Shown: in pieces, positions 1 to 11,012 of the stretch
Position numbering within the stretch: the stretch's first letter is position 1
Layout of the letters: each line of letters begins with the position of its first letter
DNA from: Dolomedes plantarius
Lineage: Eukaryota > Arthropoda > Arachnida > Araneae > Dolomedidae
Reading direction: 5' to 3'
DNA length: 64,000 nt
Assembly: GCA_907164885.2 (NCBI GenBank)
Contig: OU015501.1
Span: 24,251,591 to 24,315,590 of the forward strand
Program-made: the position numbers and the translations under genes
The notes under the pieces: model-generated
Seen by the model: the letters and a program-made list of their open reading frames with translations, nothing else
Databases searched by the model: none
What the model was told of the DNA's origin: nothing

Positions 1-363
1 AACTCCTTCGAAATTATTATTAACCCTTCCAATACTTTCTCTGACCATTAAACTTGAAAGTCTTTTGGCTGCCCTCATCCTCAATTCTTCAACTTCTAAT
101 TCTTTCAATTTTAACATCATTTCTCTTTGTTTATATCTTTCCTGTCTATCTATCTCCTGTTTTGCTATTTCTCTTTGCTCTCGTTCTAATCTCTCAATAA
201 TTATAGAGAAATACCACTCTTCCGTAAACCCTTCCTCATATCGGTCACTACCTAGATTTATTTGCTTTAGGTCATACATTGTGCTATTCGGAGGGACCTC
301 TTCCTTTAGCTCTGTAGCCAACGTAATTAAATCGGCCTTACGTCCCTTCCCTAAGAATGCCAT
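1..363 (-). CDS. Gag-like N-terminal fragment of an LTR-type retrotransposon, partial
   Basis: From an ATG at 363 the minus strand is open for 121 codons and leaves the window without a stop. The protein starts MAFLGKGRKADL, followed by a short segment and a long Glu/Arg/Lys-rich stretch (about residues 55-105) that should form a coiled coil. I recall similar starts on spider Gypsy-type gag or polyprotein genes; this is memory, not a search. The role would be the structural or coat part of a retrotransposon. No LTR, protease or integrase is visible because the gene continues to the left. It could instead be a lone gag-derived gene. The roughly 300 bases upstream (364-690) are AT-rich and show nothing else. 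Confidence 0.55.
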   Translation of the reverse strand, partial: MAFLGKGRKADLITLATELKEEVPPNSTMYDLKQINLGSDRYEEGFTEEWYFSIIIERLEREQREIAKQEIDRQERYKQREMMLKLKELEVEELRMRAAKRLSSLMVRESIGRVNNNFEGV

Positions 364-692
364 TTTTAGACTCAACCACGATTAACAATTAGGATATGAT
401 TTTCCTTTTATCGTTATATAAATATCACACTTTAACTTTGGTAGTTAACAAATCGTCTCCACGCTTTTGCTACTATAACAAAATACAACAAACCATACTT
501 ATCTTGAACTATTTACCTCAACAATTATGATAATTCTACGAGCATTTAACTACTTAAAAGGTGTATAGTGTTAAAAACCTCACTCGAATTGATTAACGTT
601 TGCCAATATTTTTAAATTAATTCAAATGCAAACCCTTCAATATCTCGATACATGAAACATGGACTTATGCCACTTTCAAAATAACAGCTCAT

Positions 693-711
693 ATATATAT
701 ATATATATATA
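693..711. repeat. TA dinucleotide microsatellite
   Basis: A short (TA)n run abuts the SINE-like copy that begins near 720. Confidence 0.8.
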
Positions 712-719
712 CACCTATG

Positions 720-944
720 GGCTGAGATGACCCTGTGGTAAGCGCGCTGACTTTCGTTGCTAAGGGTGCTCGGATCGAATTCCGGTACGCGCCACTAAAA
801 TACCTCCGTACGTGTCTTCCCTTCATAGGGAGCAATGCTGGTCCGCCTATAGGGTGCCCCCATAATAAAATGGTCAGCAAAAACTGCAGTGAATAACAGG
901 CGAATGTTTATCCGACAAAGTATCTCCGCATTGGGGGAGGGGGG

Positions 945-945
<1 letters not shown>
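720..945 (+). repeat. tRNA-derived SINE-like copy, family A
   Basis: The head resembles a tRNA internal promoter: an A-box-like TGGTAAGCGCG, then about 35 bases later a B-box-like GGATCGAATTCC. The body contains CATAGGGAGCAATGCTGG, and the tail GAATAAC...GGCGAATGT runs into a TA microsatellite. The body and tail are matched by a second copy in opposite orientation at 10683-10904, and the head by a third at 35718-35800. This dispersed pattern is what identifies it as a short interspersed element and not a tRNA gene. No cloverleaf with a full acceptor stem is visible. Confidence 0.65.

Positions 946-947
<2 letters not shown>

Positions 948-981
<34 letters not shown>
948..981. repeat. TA microsatellite between SINE tail and foldback element
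   Basis: (TA)n run. It is either the tail of the SINE-like copy or a pre-existing microsatellite that the 984-1639 element entered at a TA. Confidence 0.8.
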
Positions 982-983
<2 letters not shown>

Positions 984-1639
984 CAGTCGAACCTCCATAT
1001 ATCGAACTTCCCTATATCGAAATTTTCTATATATCGAACTCTTAGCAAATCTCCATGTTCATTACATAGGAAAACTGTTTCTATATATCGAAAAAATCTC
1101 TATATATCGAAATTTTTTTCACGACATATTGGGAGATTTTATTCCTAGTCCACTTTAAATTAAAATCTCCCAATTTTTGGCGTTTGAAACAATACTTCGT
1201 GGACCCCTGCTAAAGTTTTTAATGGACTGAATAAATGCGAGCATTTCTTTGATGAACTTTCCGCAAAACTGGCTGTTCAGCAAGATATTCGTAGTTTTTT
1301 TTTTTTAAAGAATGTAACTGTGATCACTGTAACCACTGTCTGGATTATTGTTTTTTTTAATTTTTGCGGAAAGTTCATAAAAGAAATGCTCGCATTTATT
1401 CAGACCATTAAAAACTTTATCAGGGGTCCACGAAGTATTGTTTCAAACGCCAAAAATTGGGAGATTTTATTCTAAAGTGGAATAAAATCTCCCGATATGT
1501 CGTGAAAAAATTTCGATATATAGAGATTTTTTCGATATATAGAAACAGTTTTTCTATGTGTTGAACATGGAGATTTGCTAAGAGTTCGATATATAGAAAA
1601 TTTCGATATAGGGAAGTTCGATATATGGAGGTTCGACTG
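984..1639. mobile_element. Foldback (hairpin) MITE of Tigger/pogo type
   Basis: Two arms, 984-1268 and about 1362-1639, are inverted copies of each other with only scattered differences around a loop of about 93 bases. The ends read CAGTCGAACCTCCATATATC and its complement, flanked on both sides by TA, which fits a Tc1/mariner-superfamily target duplication. The arm holds repeated TATATATCGAA motifs, as in pogo/Tigger termini. It encodes nothing; small open frames in it come from the palindrome. It must have been mobilised by a transposase made elsewhere. Confidence 0.8.
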
Positions 1640-1660
1640 TATATATGCTCGTGCATATAC

Positions 1661-2020
1661 ACTAGCTGAATACCCGTGTTTCGCGACAGGAATACACTAG
1701 CTGACATCTAACTACCATCTACTATGTAATTTCGTTAATTAATTTAAAATTGATTTTAGCAGTAAAGTGTTGTCATTCCTCCGATGAGTTCACCCTACAA
1801 ATTAACGACAGTAATCCGACATTAAATATGGGTTTTAGATTATTATTATTATTTTAATTTTAGGAGATTTCAGCCCCTATTTTAACACCCTTAAAGGTTG
1901 AATAATTTTTTTTTTTAAGTCTCTCTGAGTTAGCAACTGGTGCATTAGAGGAACCACAATGCAAATTTTCAGCTTCCTAGGTCTTCTGGTTACAGAGATA
2001 CAGTAATCAGTCAGTCAATA
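1661..2020 (+). repeat. Decayed dispersed repeat with ACTAGCTGAATACCCG start
   Basis: It starts ACTAGCTGAATACCCGTG, includes a block with CAGCCCCTATTTTAACACCC, and ends near a CAGTCAGTCAAT run after a segment TTTTCAGCTTCCTAGGTC. Related start motifs recur at 23946 and 45544. These look like 3' ends of a retroelement family common in arthropod introns, but I cannot name the clade. No protein is left. Confidence 0.45.
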
Positions 2021-2439
2021 TTTTTGAAGGCTTTAAGACCGTTTAAACCTTAAATTTTCAATTTCTTAAAAATATTTTTTAGTGTGCACTTAGGACCCTA
2101 TATATATATATGGCCAAATAGGTAGTAAAATTTCTGTGGTGGATAATTTTTTCTTCAAGACCTTTTCTCCGACATTTAAAGATTAAAAAAATTGCTATGT
2201 TTTATATAACAAAAAAATTTAGGCGCATGGTTGAAATAATTATATATTAACAAGTGAAATGAAATTTGAGAACTTTTAACATCGAAAGCACGAAAATGTG
2301 ATATTTATGTGAAACGAATATTAATCTTATTTACAAAGTAAACACCTGGAGAACGAGCGGAATAGTAGTACAGTAATAACAAGCTTACACTATCCCGACT
2401 TACAAGAACTCGGAGTTACGCGGTTTTTGATTTTACTCA

Positions 2440-2790
2440 TATTCACCTCTTTAAATCTTGGAATGAAATTTCCCAGAAAACTTTAAATAGTGTCTGGAAG
2501 AAACTTTGTTCAACATTTTTTAAAACTGATAATGGTCGTGTGATAGAAGTTATCGATTTTGCCAGTCAGTTAGATAAAGAAATCAATGGAGATGATGTCA
2601 ACGAGCTGTTTGATACTCATCTTGAGGAGCTGATAGTCGATGATCTCATAGCAAAGCATCACTGAAGAATCCGACACTTCAGACCTAATTCCGCAAGAAA
2701 ACCTAATGACAATTATAAACTTGATAGAAGGTTTTAGAGCAATTGAGAAAGGGTTACAGATTTTTTTTAAGTCAATATAGACTCTAATAA
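2440..2790 (+). pseudogene. Tigger transposase, C-terminal remnant
   Basis: Translation of the plus strand gives a stretch with SQKTLNSVWKKLC, then EVIDFASQLDKEINGDDVN and an acidic EELIVDDL segment. This order is typical of the region after the DDE domain in Tigger/jerky-type transposases. A stop at 2662-2664 and a one-base shift precede a second stretch with LIEGFRAIEKGLQIF, also characteristic of this C-terminus. The catalytic core and CENP-B-like DNA-binding domain are absent, so it is dead. Confidence 0.6.
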
Positions 2791-4319
2791 AGATCGCGTG
2801 ATCACGATAAAGCAGGGAAAATAAATGTTAGTAAGCTATGAAGAAGTTCTTCGCCGCCCCCCCCCCCAAAAAAAAAATAAATAAATATATATATATATAT
2901 ACGCGGTCGAAGTGTGACGTCACGTCCGCCATTAGGGCACCTCCGCAATGGCGGCCTATGTTATTCTCCCATAGGACGGAAAACAAATATTAATATCTCT
3001 TAAACTAATGAATATTATCTCCCTGCACGTCCTGAAATCGATGAAGGAGCCAAAAATACCCTACCTCAAAAATTGAGGAATGTGATTTCGTACAGGAATA
3101 AGAGCAAATGGTGTTTTAAAATGTTATTTCGGTAAGCCTATCGATGTGAAACAGGCTTAGATGAAGTGATACTTTTGAACTTTTTTATTTAGTGTTTGTG
3201 AATAGTTTTATATGTTGTTTCTGTCTATGTGGATATTCTAACATAATCTAAGATGAATTGGTAAGTAGATTTTATTCCCAGTAACACTGATTTATCCCTA
3301 GTGCCATTGTGTTTACAATTTGAATGTGTCGCTGATGGTAACGGTATTAAAATGTCACTTTCGATAAACATTATTACTGTAAAACTACGTATGTACCTTA
3401 TTGTTCATTCGATTTTCCTCAAATATTTGTATGGTAACATTCTTAAAGCACTATAATCCACTTTGCAGAATGAAAGGGTTCTTGAAGTTGATATATTGGC
3501 TAGTAAAGTATACTGTATTGTTGTTATTTTTTATGTATTAGATGTATGCTTTTATTAATTTCTTTACCTGTGTACTTGATTCCCTTCCCTTAAAACTGAA
3601 TGGGTGTCTGAGTAGGATAGATTTAAGTCAATCTGTTCTATGTCAGATTTCTTTTCGGTTAAATCCATGAAACTATAAGATTACTAACAGACTTTATGGC
3701 TAAGTATTTTTTCAGCCATTGATTTCATGCCTCCTTTTTGTTGCTGGCTGGTTTTATGATGGGATTGTTTGATTTAATATTAGTGTGTTATCAACCGTAG
3801 TTTAATGCAGCACTCTTAAAGTATGAAGCATGAAATAATTGATTTGTTTTGCATTGTTCTTATATTATACAGTTAGTGAAAGTGATAATCGTCAAATTCT
3901 TTATTTAATGTTTATCAACAGCTTTTTTTAAATTTTGTATCTGTTTATGTGAATAATGTAACATTCAGTAAGTAGATGTTTTCTCCAATAATATGCCTAT
4001 TAAATCTTTTTTGTTATTGTTTTCCATTATAAATATTGAAAAGTAGTGTTTGGTAACATTGTTTCAGCTATGTATTCTTTATAACTACTTATGCTTCATA
4101 AACAATAACTTTACATCAGCAGACAAAAAAAAAAATAAACTGATTGCTGCAACATTCTCATTTATTTTTTTTAAAATGAAGTAGTGTTTATTTTTAACGT
4201 TTCATAATTTGTTTCAACTGTAACATTTTTTGTTCAAATTCATAGTCATGTTTTTCTTCTTTATTTCATTAATTTATACAAGACACTTCATCATGATATC
4301 CTGGTTTGAAATTTTCACC

Positions 4320-4460
4320 TTTTTTAACAATCAAAAAAGTTTCATAGACAGAGGAGAAAATGCTCTGGCTAGTGATATTCAGTTGTTTGATAACAATCCT
4401 GGAAACAGCTTGATTTTATCTAAAGTTCAATCCTCTATGAGAGACAGATATATAATGTGA
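4320..4460 (+). pseudogene. Possible remnant of a second transposon gene
   Basis: A short plus-strand stretch encodes RGENALASDIQLFDN and VQSSMRDRY before a stop. It lies inside the THAP/DDE element, facing its transposase. The wording is reminiscent of the segment before a SWIM finger in two-gene ISL2EU elements, but no SWIM or YqaJ motif can be seen. It may be chance coding. The stretch 3860-4320 shows nothing else. Confidence 0.2.
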
Positions 4461-5028
4461 CAGTAAGTTGTACATGTAGTAACATTTTGTTTCTTTAATA
4501 TTTATATTTTATGGTAGTAATTAAGATAATTGTTTTTCCTTTTCATATTAAATTATATTAATTTCTGATGTTAATTTATATGTATACCTTTTTGCCAAAT
4601 ATAGACCTATGAGAGAGATTATAACCAGTACATTTTGTTTTGTCTCGTTATTCTTTTTAAATTGTTTTTTCATTTCTGTTGTTAATGTATATCTATATTT
4701 TTTTGTATTTTTAATAAAAATTCTATAATGGGATTTCTGTGTTCTTTCTTTCACACTATGAATGGAATGTGATATAAGTTCTGTAAAACTTGACTTTCCA
4801 TATTTTGAGTAACATTTTAAATAAAGTGACCAAAATGAAGAGATTTCAAAACATAACTCAGAATTTATGTGTAACCTTCAAATGCAAATAAATGGTTAAA
4901 GCATAGTTATTATTAAAATACATGTAATGGAAACTGTAAACTTTTTATCTAAAAAAACTCACCAAAGGGATTAAACAAAAACATGTTAAGATATAAACAA
5001 AAAGATTTTATTTTTTCATCAATGGATT

Positions 5029-6827
5029 TTACAAATTTACCAAAGTGGCACAAACTTGAAAACTTACTGAAGCGTATTGATTAAAATAATATGGGATGTT
5101 ATCAAGAATTTGAAAACTTTTTATTCTTTGTATAGCTCGTTCAACATGAACATGTATATGTTTTAATTTAGAGGTAAATTTATCCTCACTTTCTGTGAAT
5201 TGTGGATTCGTTAAGAATGGGGGAATATTTACTGATACACCTTGAGGCAATAGGTCAAGTATTAAAAAACCTTTATCTGTTAATATTAGATCTCCAGGAT
5301 TCCACAATTTTATTAAACCACATTCCTTGAAAATGGTTTTATCAGAAGTAGATCCTGGCCACAATTTACTAATGAAACAAATTGCACCATTAGGAGCTAG
5401 GCTATCAATCCTTTTAAAGTTTGCCTTTTCTTATACTGTGAAAAAGTTCACCTCTGAGCCTTTGCAGAGATTTTCAATAAATATTTCTGTCATGTTTATT
5501 AAAAAGTAGCAATTAGGGAAGTCAGGGTTGTTTATTGAATGTTGAATTTTATTATTGACATTAGCACTAAACTGTCATTCTCACTGATTTGAGAAAATTG
5601 AAATTTCACATTTTTTGCTGCCAACAATAACTGCAGCTCTTTATTTTTTTCCTTTAGTTGGTCTATCTCTGTTTTTACCATCCACTCTACTTTTATCTTT
5701 CACACCTTCAATGTTCTTCATCACAGCACACTGTTTTCTAAAGGAATAATACTAAGAATATTAAATAACAGCATAAATGAACATTAAGAAAACTCATAAT
5801 AAATTTATTGTTAAAAACGTGCATTTGATTTGTGAAAAGCTAAGTACAACAAATAGAAGTTTTAATTATTTATGAGATTAATTTATTATCTATAATACTA
5901 CTACATAACATAAACAATAAAATTACTTGTAATTTGAATCAGATGCGTTATCCTCCTTCTCTGATGTTTAATTTCAATGTATAAAATGACTATGTCCTCA
6001 GTTCTGAGAATCAAGTACATTTAGTACTTATTGTAAAGAAAACATGTGAAATTAAAAAAGCTGTTATTAAAAACACATTTACTTCTTTCCTTTATGAGCA
6101 GGAAGTTTAATTTGTTGCACTTTATTACTGTCAAAAATTGTTGGATTATTTCTTTTATCCCCTCCTTTAAAATGGTAGCTATATAATCTGGAATCTCTAC
6201 CAGGTTTTCTGTCACTATGCCTGAAAAATACCAAGATCAATAAACTTTAAAACATTTGCATGTTTTATTTATTACATATACATTTAAAATTATAATTATT
6301 CGGTTTCCCTCGTATCACTGAATTGAAGCTCACTAATTTTATGAATCTAACCTACATGTTCGCTCCATATATATTTTCATACAAAAAAATCTATTATTAT
6401 TTGGTTTGCAGACAATTTGACAAACAATAACTATAAAATTTAAGACAAAGAAACTATTGTAGTTTTCTGTTTATAATAGAAGTCCTGAAAAATTTTCTAA
6501 ATAAAAAAAAATTTCATCCTAAATTAAGAATTTTTTAAAGCTTAAATACAACAAAAATTCAGTATGTATCATCTAAAACATTTAAAAAAATTAAATAGCT
6601 ATTGAATACCATAGATTTACTATAACATGGAGACCAAGAAATGTGAAATTAACATATGTGGAAAAATGTACTCATAAATTAAAAATGAGAATATTAAAAC
6701 TTCTATTTTCAAACTTACTTTGCCATTCAGGTCCAAAGAGCGTGCTTTACATCCTTTGGAAAGCGGTAGAAGGAACAATGATTTTAACCATTTTATACTT
6801 GCAGTCTGCAGCAAAGCATATGACCAT
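5029..6827 (-). pseudogene. THAP-domain DDE_Tnp_4 transposase, broken, multi-exon
   Basis: The minus strand first gives a THAP zinc-finger start at 6827 (MVICFAADC, then SFYRFPKD in another frame) with a good donor (GCAAA|GTAAGT at 6719). An acceptor at 6221 (TTTTTCAG) opens a second exon encoding YSYHFKGGDKRNNP, the C...HF part of the THAP domain. A Lys/Gln/Leu-rich coiled coil follows at about 5545-5690. The catalytic part lies at 5029-5500: MTEIFIENL, APNGAICFISKLWPGS, LTDKGF and HVERAIQRIKSF. The acid expected just before MTEIFI is Asn, and an in-frame TAA lies at about 5430. The second D (TDKGF) and the E (VERAI) are kept. Missing catalytic Asp, a stop and frame breaks make it inactive. 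Confidence 0.7.
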
Positions 6828-7010
6828 TTTTTAACTTAAAAAAAAAACACCTGTATTAAACATCTAAATGATAAACACATTATTCCCTCAAAACATGGAC
6901 AAATGAATTTTATAATCTTTACTTATTAAATAATGCTACATTTTAAACCAACAAAGATGTACAGACTTTAACGATATAAAAACGATTGAAAAAGAATCAA
7001 CTGTTTATAC

Positions 7011-7016
<6 letters not shown>

Positions 7017-7066
<50 letters not shown>
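7017..7066. repeat. TA microsatellite
   Basis: A pure (TA)n run of about 50 bases within the THAP/DDE element. The surrounding 6840-7700 is AT-rich with no gene that I can see. Confidence 0.85.
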
Positions 7067-7069
<3 letters not shown>

Positions 7070-9918
7070 GACCTTGGGGGTAAAAAGTGATAAACCACAT
7101 TATTGTAGTTTAGAGATAAACAGATTTATATTTTCATAAAATATTTGCTATTACATATTTCAAATTGCAAAACTTGTTGTTAAACATTTTTTGTACATAA
7201 TACCCTCCTTAAAAATGTCATTAAGAGGAAAAGTAATAAAATCAACATTTATTACAATTTTAACACACTGAACAATTTAATGTAGCTATAAATATGAGGG
7301 TTATAATTGTTTACATGCAATAGCAGTTAAAGAATGAAGATGGGATGGCCACTGCTTTTTTTTTTTGCACAAGAAATTGTGTACTTTTTATATTGTAAAA
7401 ATTCATAATGTGATTAGCAGACAGTAATATCTTTTCATTTAAGTGACTTAAAAATAATGAGTGCAAACAGTGTCAACATTGTAAAAAGACAAAAACATTA
7501 TTCATATAATGGCTAATAATGGTACAATACATTAGTAAAATACTGTCCTAATAAGCATTTTACATTAACATATGTAAATAGTTACAAACAATATTGCAGA
7601 CAATGGTGTCAAACATATCTACATACAATCAGCAAAATGTACCTGCACAAGTTCTGATGAACTTTCACCATCATGTGGGGAGAGATGTGGGTTATCATTT
7701 TTGCATCAATGGAAAACGAAATCAATTATTTCATGCTTCATACTTTAAGAGTACTGCATTAAACTAAGGTTGATAACACACTAATACTAAATCAAATAAT
7801 CCCATCATAAAACCAGCCAGCAACAAAAAGGAGGCATGAAATCAATGGCTGAAAAAATACTTAGCCATAAAGTCTGTTAGTAATCTTATAGTTTCATGGA
7901 TTTAACAGAAAAGAAATTTGACATAGAACAGATTGACTTAAATCTATCCTATTCAGACACCCATTCAGTTTTAAGGGAAGGGAAGGGAATCAAGTACACA
8001 GGTAAAGAAATTAATAAAAGCATACATCTAATACATAAAAAACAACAACAATACAGTATACTTTACTAGCCAATATATCAACTTCAAGAACCCTTTCATT
8101 CTGCAAAGGGGATTATAGTGCTTTAAGAATGTTACCATACAAATATTTGAGGAAAATCGAATGAACAATAAGGTACATACGTAGTTTTACAGTAATAATG
8201 TTTATCGAAAGTGACATTTTAATACCGTTACCATCAGCGACACATTCAAATTGTAAACACAATGGCACTAGGGATAAATCAGTGTTACTGGGAATAAAAT
8301 CTACTTACCAATTCATCTTAGATTATGTTAGAATATCCACATAGACAGAAACAACATATAAAACTATTCACAAACACTAAATAAAAAAGTTCAAAAGTAT
8401 CACTTCATCTAAGCCTATGTTTCACATCGATAGGCTTACCGAAATGACATTTTAAAACACCATTTGCTCTTATTCCTGTACGAAATCACATTCCTCAATT
8501 TTTGAGGTAGGGTATTTTTGGCTCCTTCATCGATTTCAGGACGTGCAGGGAGATAATATTCATTAGTTTAAGAAATATTAATATTTGTTTTCCGTGCTAT
8601 GGGAGAATAACATAGGCCGCCATTGCGGAGGTGCCCTAATGGCGGACGTGACGTCACCACTTCGACCGCGTATATATATACACACGTTAATATGGCAGAC
8701 TACTTTATTAGATTTTTTTAAAACCATCACTATAATATTTTAAAATATCTTGTACATATGTGTATTATTAATATGTAATACAATATTTTAATTTTAATAC
8801 AATATTTTTCCTTTAAACTGGTGTTTTTGTAATTTCTTGGTCCCGATCAGACAAAATTTATATGTATTTGTATGCAAAGTTGTACCCCGACTTACGCGAT
8901 CTTTCGTTGGTCCCACCTATCACGTAACTTGGGGTATTACTGTACTATTCCTTCAGCTGGGGTATTACTGTACTATTCCAGGCTTATTCCTTCTGTGAAT
9001 AAGCCTGGAGTGTTATTCACAGAACTTAGGATATCTCGAAACTGACTCGCAAGCAAAAGATAAAATGAATGCACAACCGCAAATAACTCCTTATCTCCTT
9101 CAGATCTAGAATTTCAGCCCAGCTGGACAGAGAGGGGAAACGTTGAAGGGAAAGTAGCCATCTTCCCCCACTACTCTTGGAGGCGGAGTTTAAGGCCAAA
9201 AACTCCCGTTTTACAGATGGCAATGCAAAATAACTGCTTAGAATGCTAATTACCTATTAACACAAAAAATGCAAAAAAAAATCTTTTAAAAAAAGCCTGA
9301 AGTTTCAAGATTTGCGTCTTGTTTTCCAAATTTTCAAATTATTAGTTATTTTGTTACAGAGCTTTTTAGCAAGCGATGCCTCTCGTTTTGGAATTTTTAA
9401 ACTTTAACTTAATTAAAAAAATATTTAGAATAATAATAAAAGAATTAGCAAAGCCCCGCATTTATTTTGGAAATCTACTTTCAGATTCCGAAAACAGAAT
9501 TCAAAAATATTCGTTAGGGAACCCGGTATGCAAAGTGTTATTTCGCAATTCATTAACATTGAAACGTACGATCTGCGAGGTCTACTGATGCATCCCCTTA
9601 ACGCGAGATAGGCCTGAGATTGAACATAAAAGAAAAACGTCAAAAAGAAGTTTCAAAGGAAGAAGTGTACGTACTTAAATAGAACCCCTTTTTTTGGTTT
9701 TGTTTTTTGCTCAGTTTAAAATTTGTTTCAAACTTTCATGTACACATACATAATATTTACTCCTCTTGGTCCATCGTCTATTTTATGTAGGTTACCTTAA
9801 TAAAAACATTAAAATAGTATGTTGGGGATTTTCTTCAAGAAACTACACCATAATTTGATGTAAAAAGTTTAAACTCAAGAACTTTTTGTCTTTCTCTCGA
9901 TCAGAGGCGGCTCGTGCG

Positions 9919-10047
9919 ATCTGGCAACAGTGGTTTTCATCCATTTAAACCTATAAAAAATAATAGATTGCTGAAAAATCATTTTGTCTCACCAAGAATG
10001 TGTTATTTTACAGAGATTTAAATGGATAAAAACCACTGTTGCCAGAT
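9919..10047. repeat. Short inverted repeat (hairpin)
   Basis: Arms 9919-9952 and 10014-10047 are inverted copies (ATCTGGCAACAGTGG and its complement at the ends) around a loop of about 60 bases. The preceding CAGAGGCGGCTCGTG resembles a hAT terminus, so this may be the core of a decayed miniature element. The rest of 8980-10680 shows no gene. Confidence 0.6.
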
Positions 10048-10682
10048 AGTATATGCAAAATTGTTCGAGAGAATTCATTTTCAAATAGGATTTTAGCAAA
10101 AATATCGATTCGATTTTACAAAAAATTCTGACGCGATGGAAAAAAATGGGTCATTTTCGAAATCAGCACACCAAATAACAAAACTTAATGAAAACTTCTC
10201 TTGTATTTTTCAAAAACTTCAATTTCGCAGGCCTGTGTTATTGAAGAAAAACTCCAATTAAAATTTTGACATCTGCAAACACTGAATATAATGCAAAATT
10301 GGAAACTTAATAAATGACGCTGTCTTTTTTCATAACTTATGGATAATGCATTGATCTTGTCTTACTACTAAGATGCAGAAAAAGATATGGTATTCTGAAA
10401 GACTGAAATTAGTTTGAAGCCTATTTCCATTCTCATCAAAATTATCACAATACTCATTAAATACATGAAATACATATATAATACTCTCTGCCGCTCATGA
10501 GAATTTCATAAATTTAAATTTTTTGTTTTTGTTTCAGTCGCGAAATTATCTTTTTCAACCACTTTCCTATTTGCTACCTTCAATTTTTATCTTGTCAATA
10601 TGAGAAAATTAGAGGTACATAATTACACATTTTGCGCAAAAAGTATCAATTACTCCTTTGAAATTTTTGCCCCATAGATTTT

Positions 10683-10904
10683 TTTTTAGTCTAATGCGCT
10701 GACACTTTGTCATCACACATTCGCCTTTTGTTATTCACCGCGATTTTCTGGCTACAGTTATGGGAGCACCATTTAGGTGAGCCAGCATTGCTCCCTATGA
10801 GGGGGACGACACAGAAACGACTAAACCTTATTCGGGAGTTTAACTCAAGCCCAATGCGTGGCAGCTCAGAACGCTAACACTATACCATGTGGGCGGCATT
10901 GCCA
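10683..10904 (-). repeat. tRNA-derived SINE-like copy, family A, inverted
   Basis: On the minus strand the head has an A-box-like ATGGTATAGTGTTAGCG, then GGGCTTGAGTTAAACTCCC in the B-box position. The body (CTCATAGGGAGCAATGCTGG) and tail (GAATAACAAAAGGCGAATG) match the copy at 720-945. Divergence between copies indicates an old family. Confidence 0.65.
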
Positions 10905-10942
10905 CTGCGTATTGAATGTGAAATATTTTGAAATTTAATTAA

Positions 10943-11012
10943 AGGGATCTAGTGTCTTAATTAAAGAGATTAATTATCACAATCATTAATCCCTTTAAGA
11001 CACTAGATTCAC
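10943..11012. repeat. Short imperfect hairpin
   Basis: ATCTAGTGTCTTAA...GATTAAT and its inverted copy ATTAATCCCTTTAAGACACTAGAT face each other across about ten bases. The position, outside any gene, suggests a tiny palindromic element or a chance cruciform. Confidence 0.5.

Larger units (their letters stand above)
2901..8671. mobile_element. THAP/DDE (PIF-Harbinger/ISL2EU-like) transposon with ~0.96-kb TIRs
   Basis: The left arm 2901-~3860 and right arm ~7706-8671 are near-identical inverted copies. The outer ends read ACGCGGTCGAAGTG, followed within a few bases by the palindrome TGACGTCA, then GTCCGCCATTAGGGC. The interior carries a broken minus-strand THAP plus DDE_Tnp_4 transposase (5029-6827). 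A short plus-strand frame at 4230-4460 may be a relic of a second gene. The flanks are (TA)n, so the target duplication cannot be read. Arms this long and this well preserved suggest a fairly recent insertion or arm homogenisation, even though the transposase is broken. Confidence 0.8.
2371..8942 (+). mobile_element. Tigger/pogo-like DNA transposon, decayed, interrupted by the 2901-8671 element
   Basis: Left end CAGTAATA and right end TATTACTG are each flanked by TA. The inner right end (8880-8935, ACCCCGACTTACGCGATC) has matching phrases at the left end (CCCGACTTAC, GAGTTACGCGG). Between the ends only the transposase C-terminus survives (about 2440-2790). The 5.77-kb THAP/DDE element sits between that and the right end. 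The terminal GGGGTATTACTGTACTATTCC-like unit is repeated once more just outside at 8958-8979. Confidence 0.6.

Noticed and set aside
740..800. tRNA gene
   Set aside because: A- and B-box-like motifs are present but there is no full cloverleaf, and body and tail recur at 10683-10904, so it is a SINE-like copy. The same applies at 18960, 28440, 35718 and 58431.
8600..8660. CpG-like promoter of a host gene (TGACGTCA, GC-rich block)
   Set aside because: The same block is mirrored at 2901-2960, so it is the TIR of the THAP/DDE element and not a host promoter.
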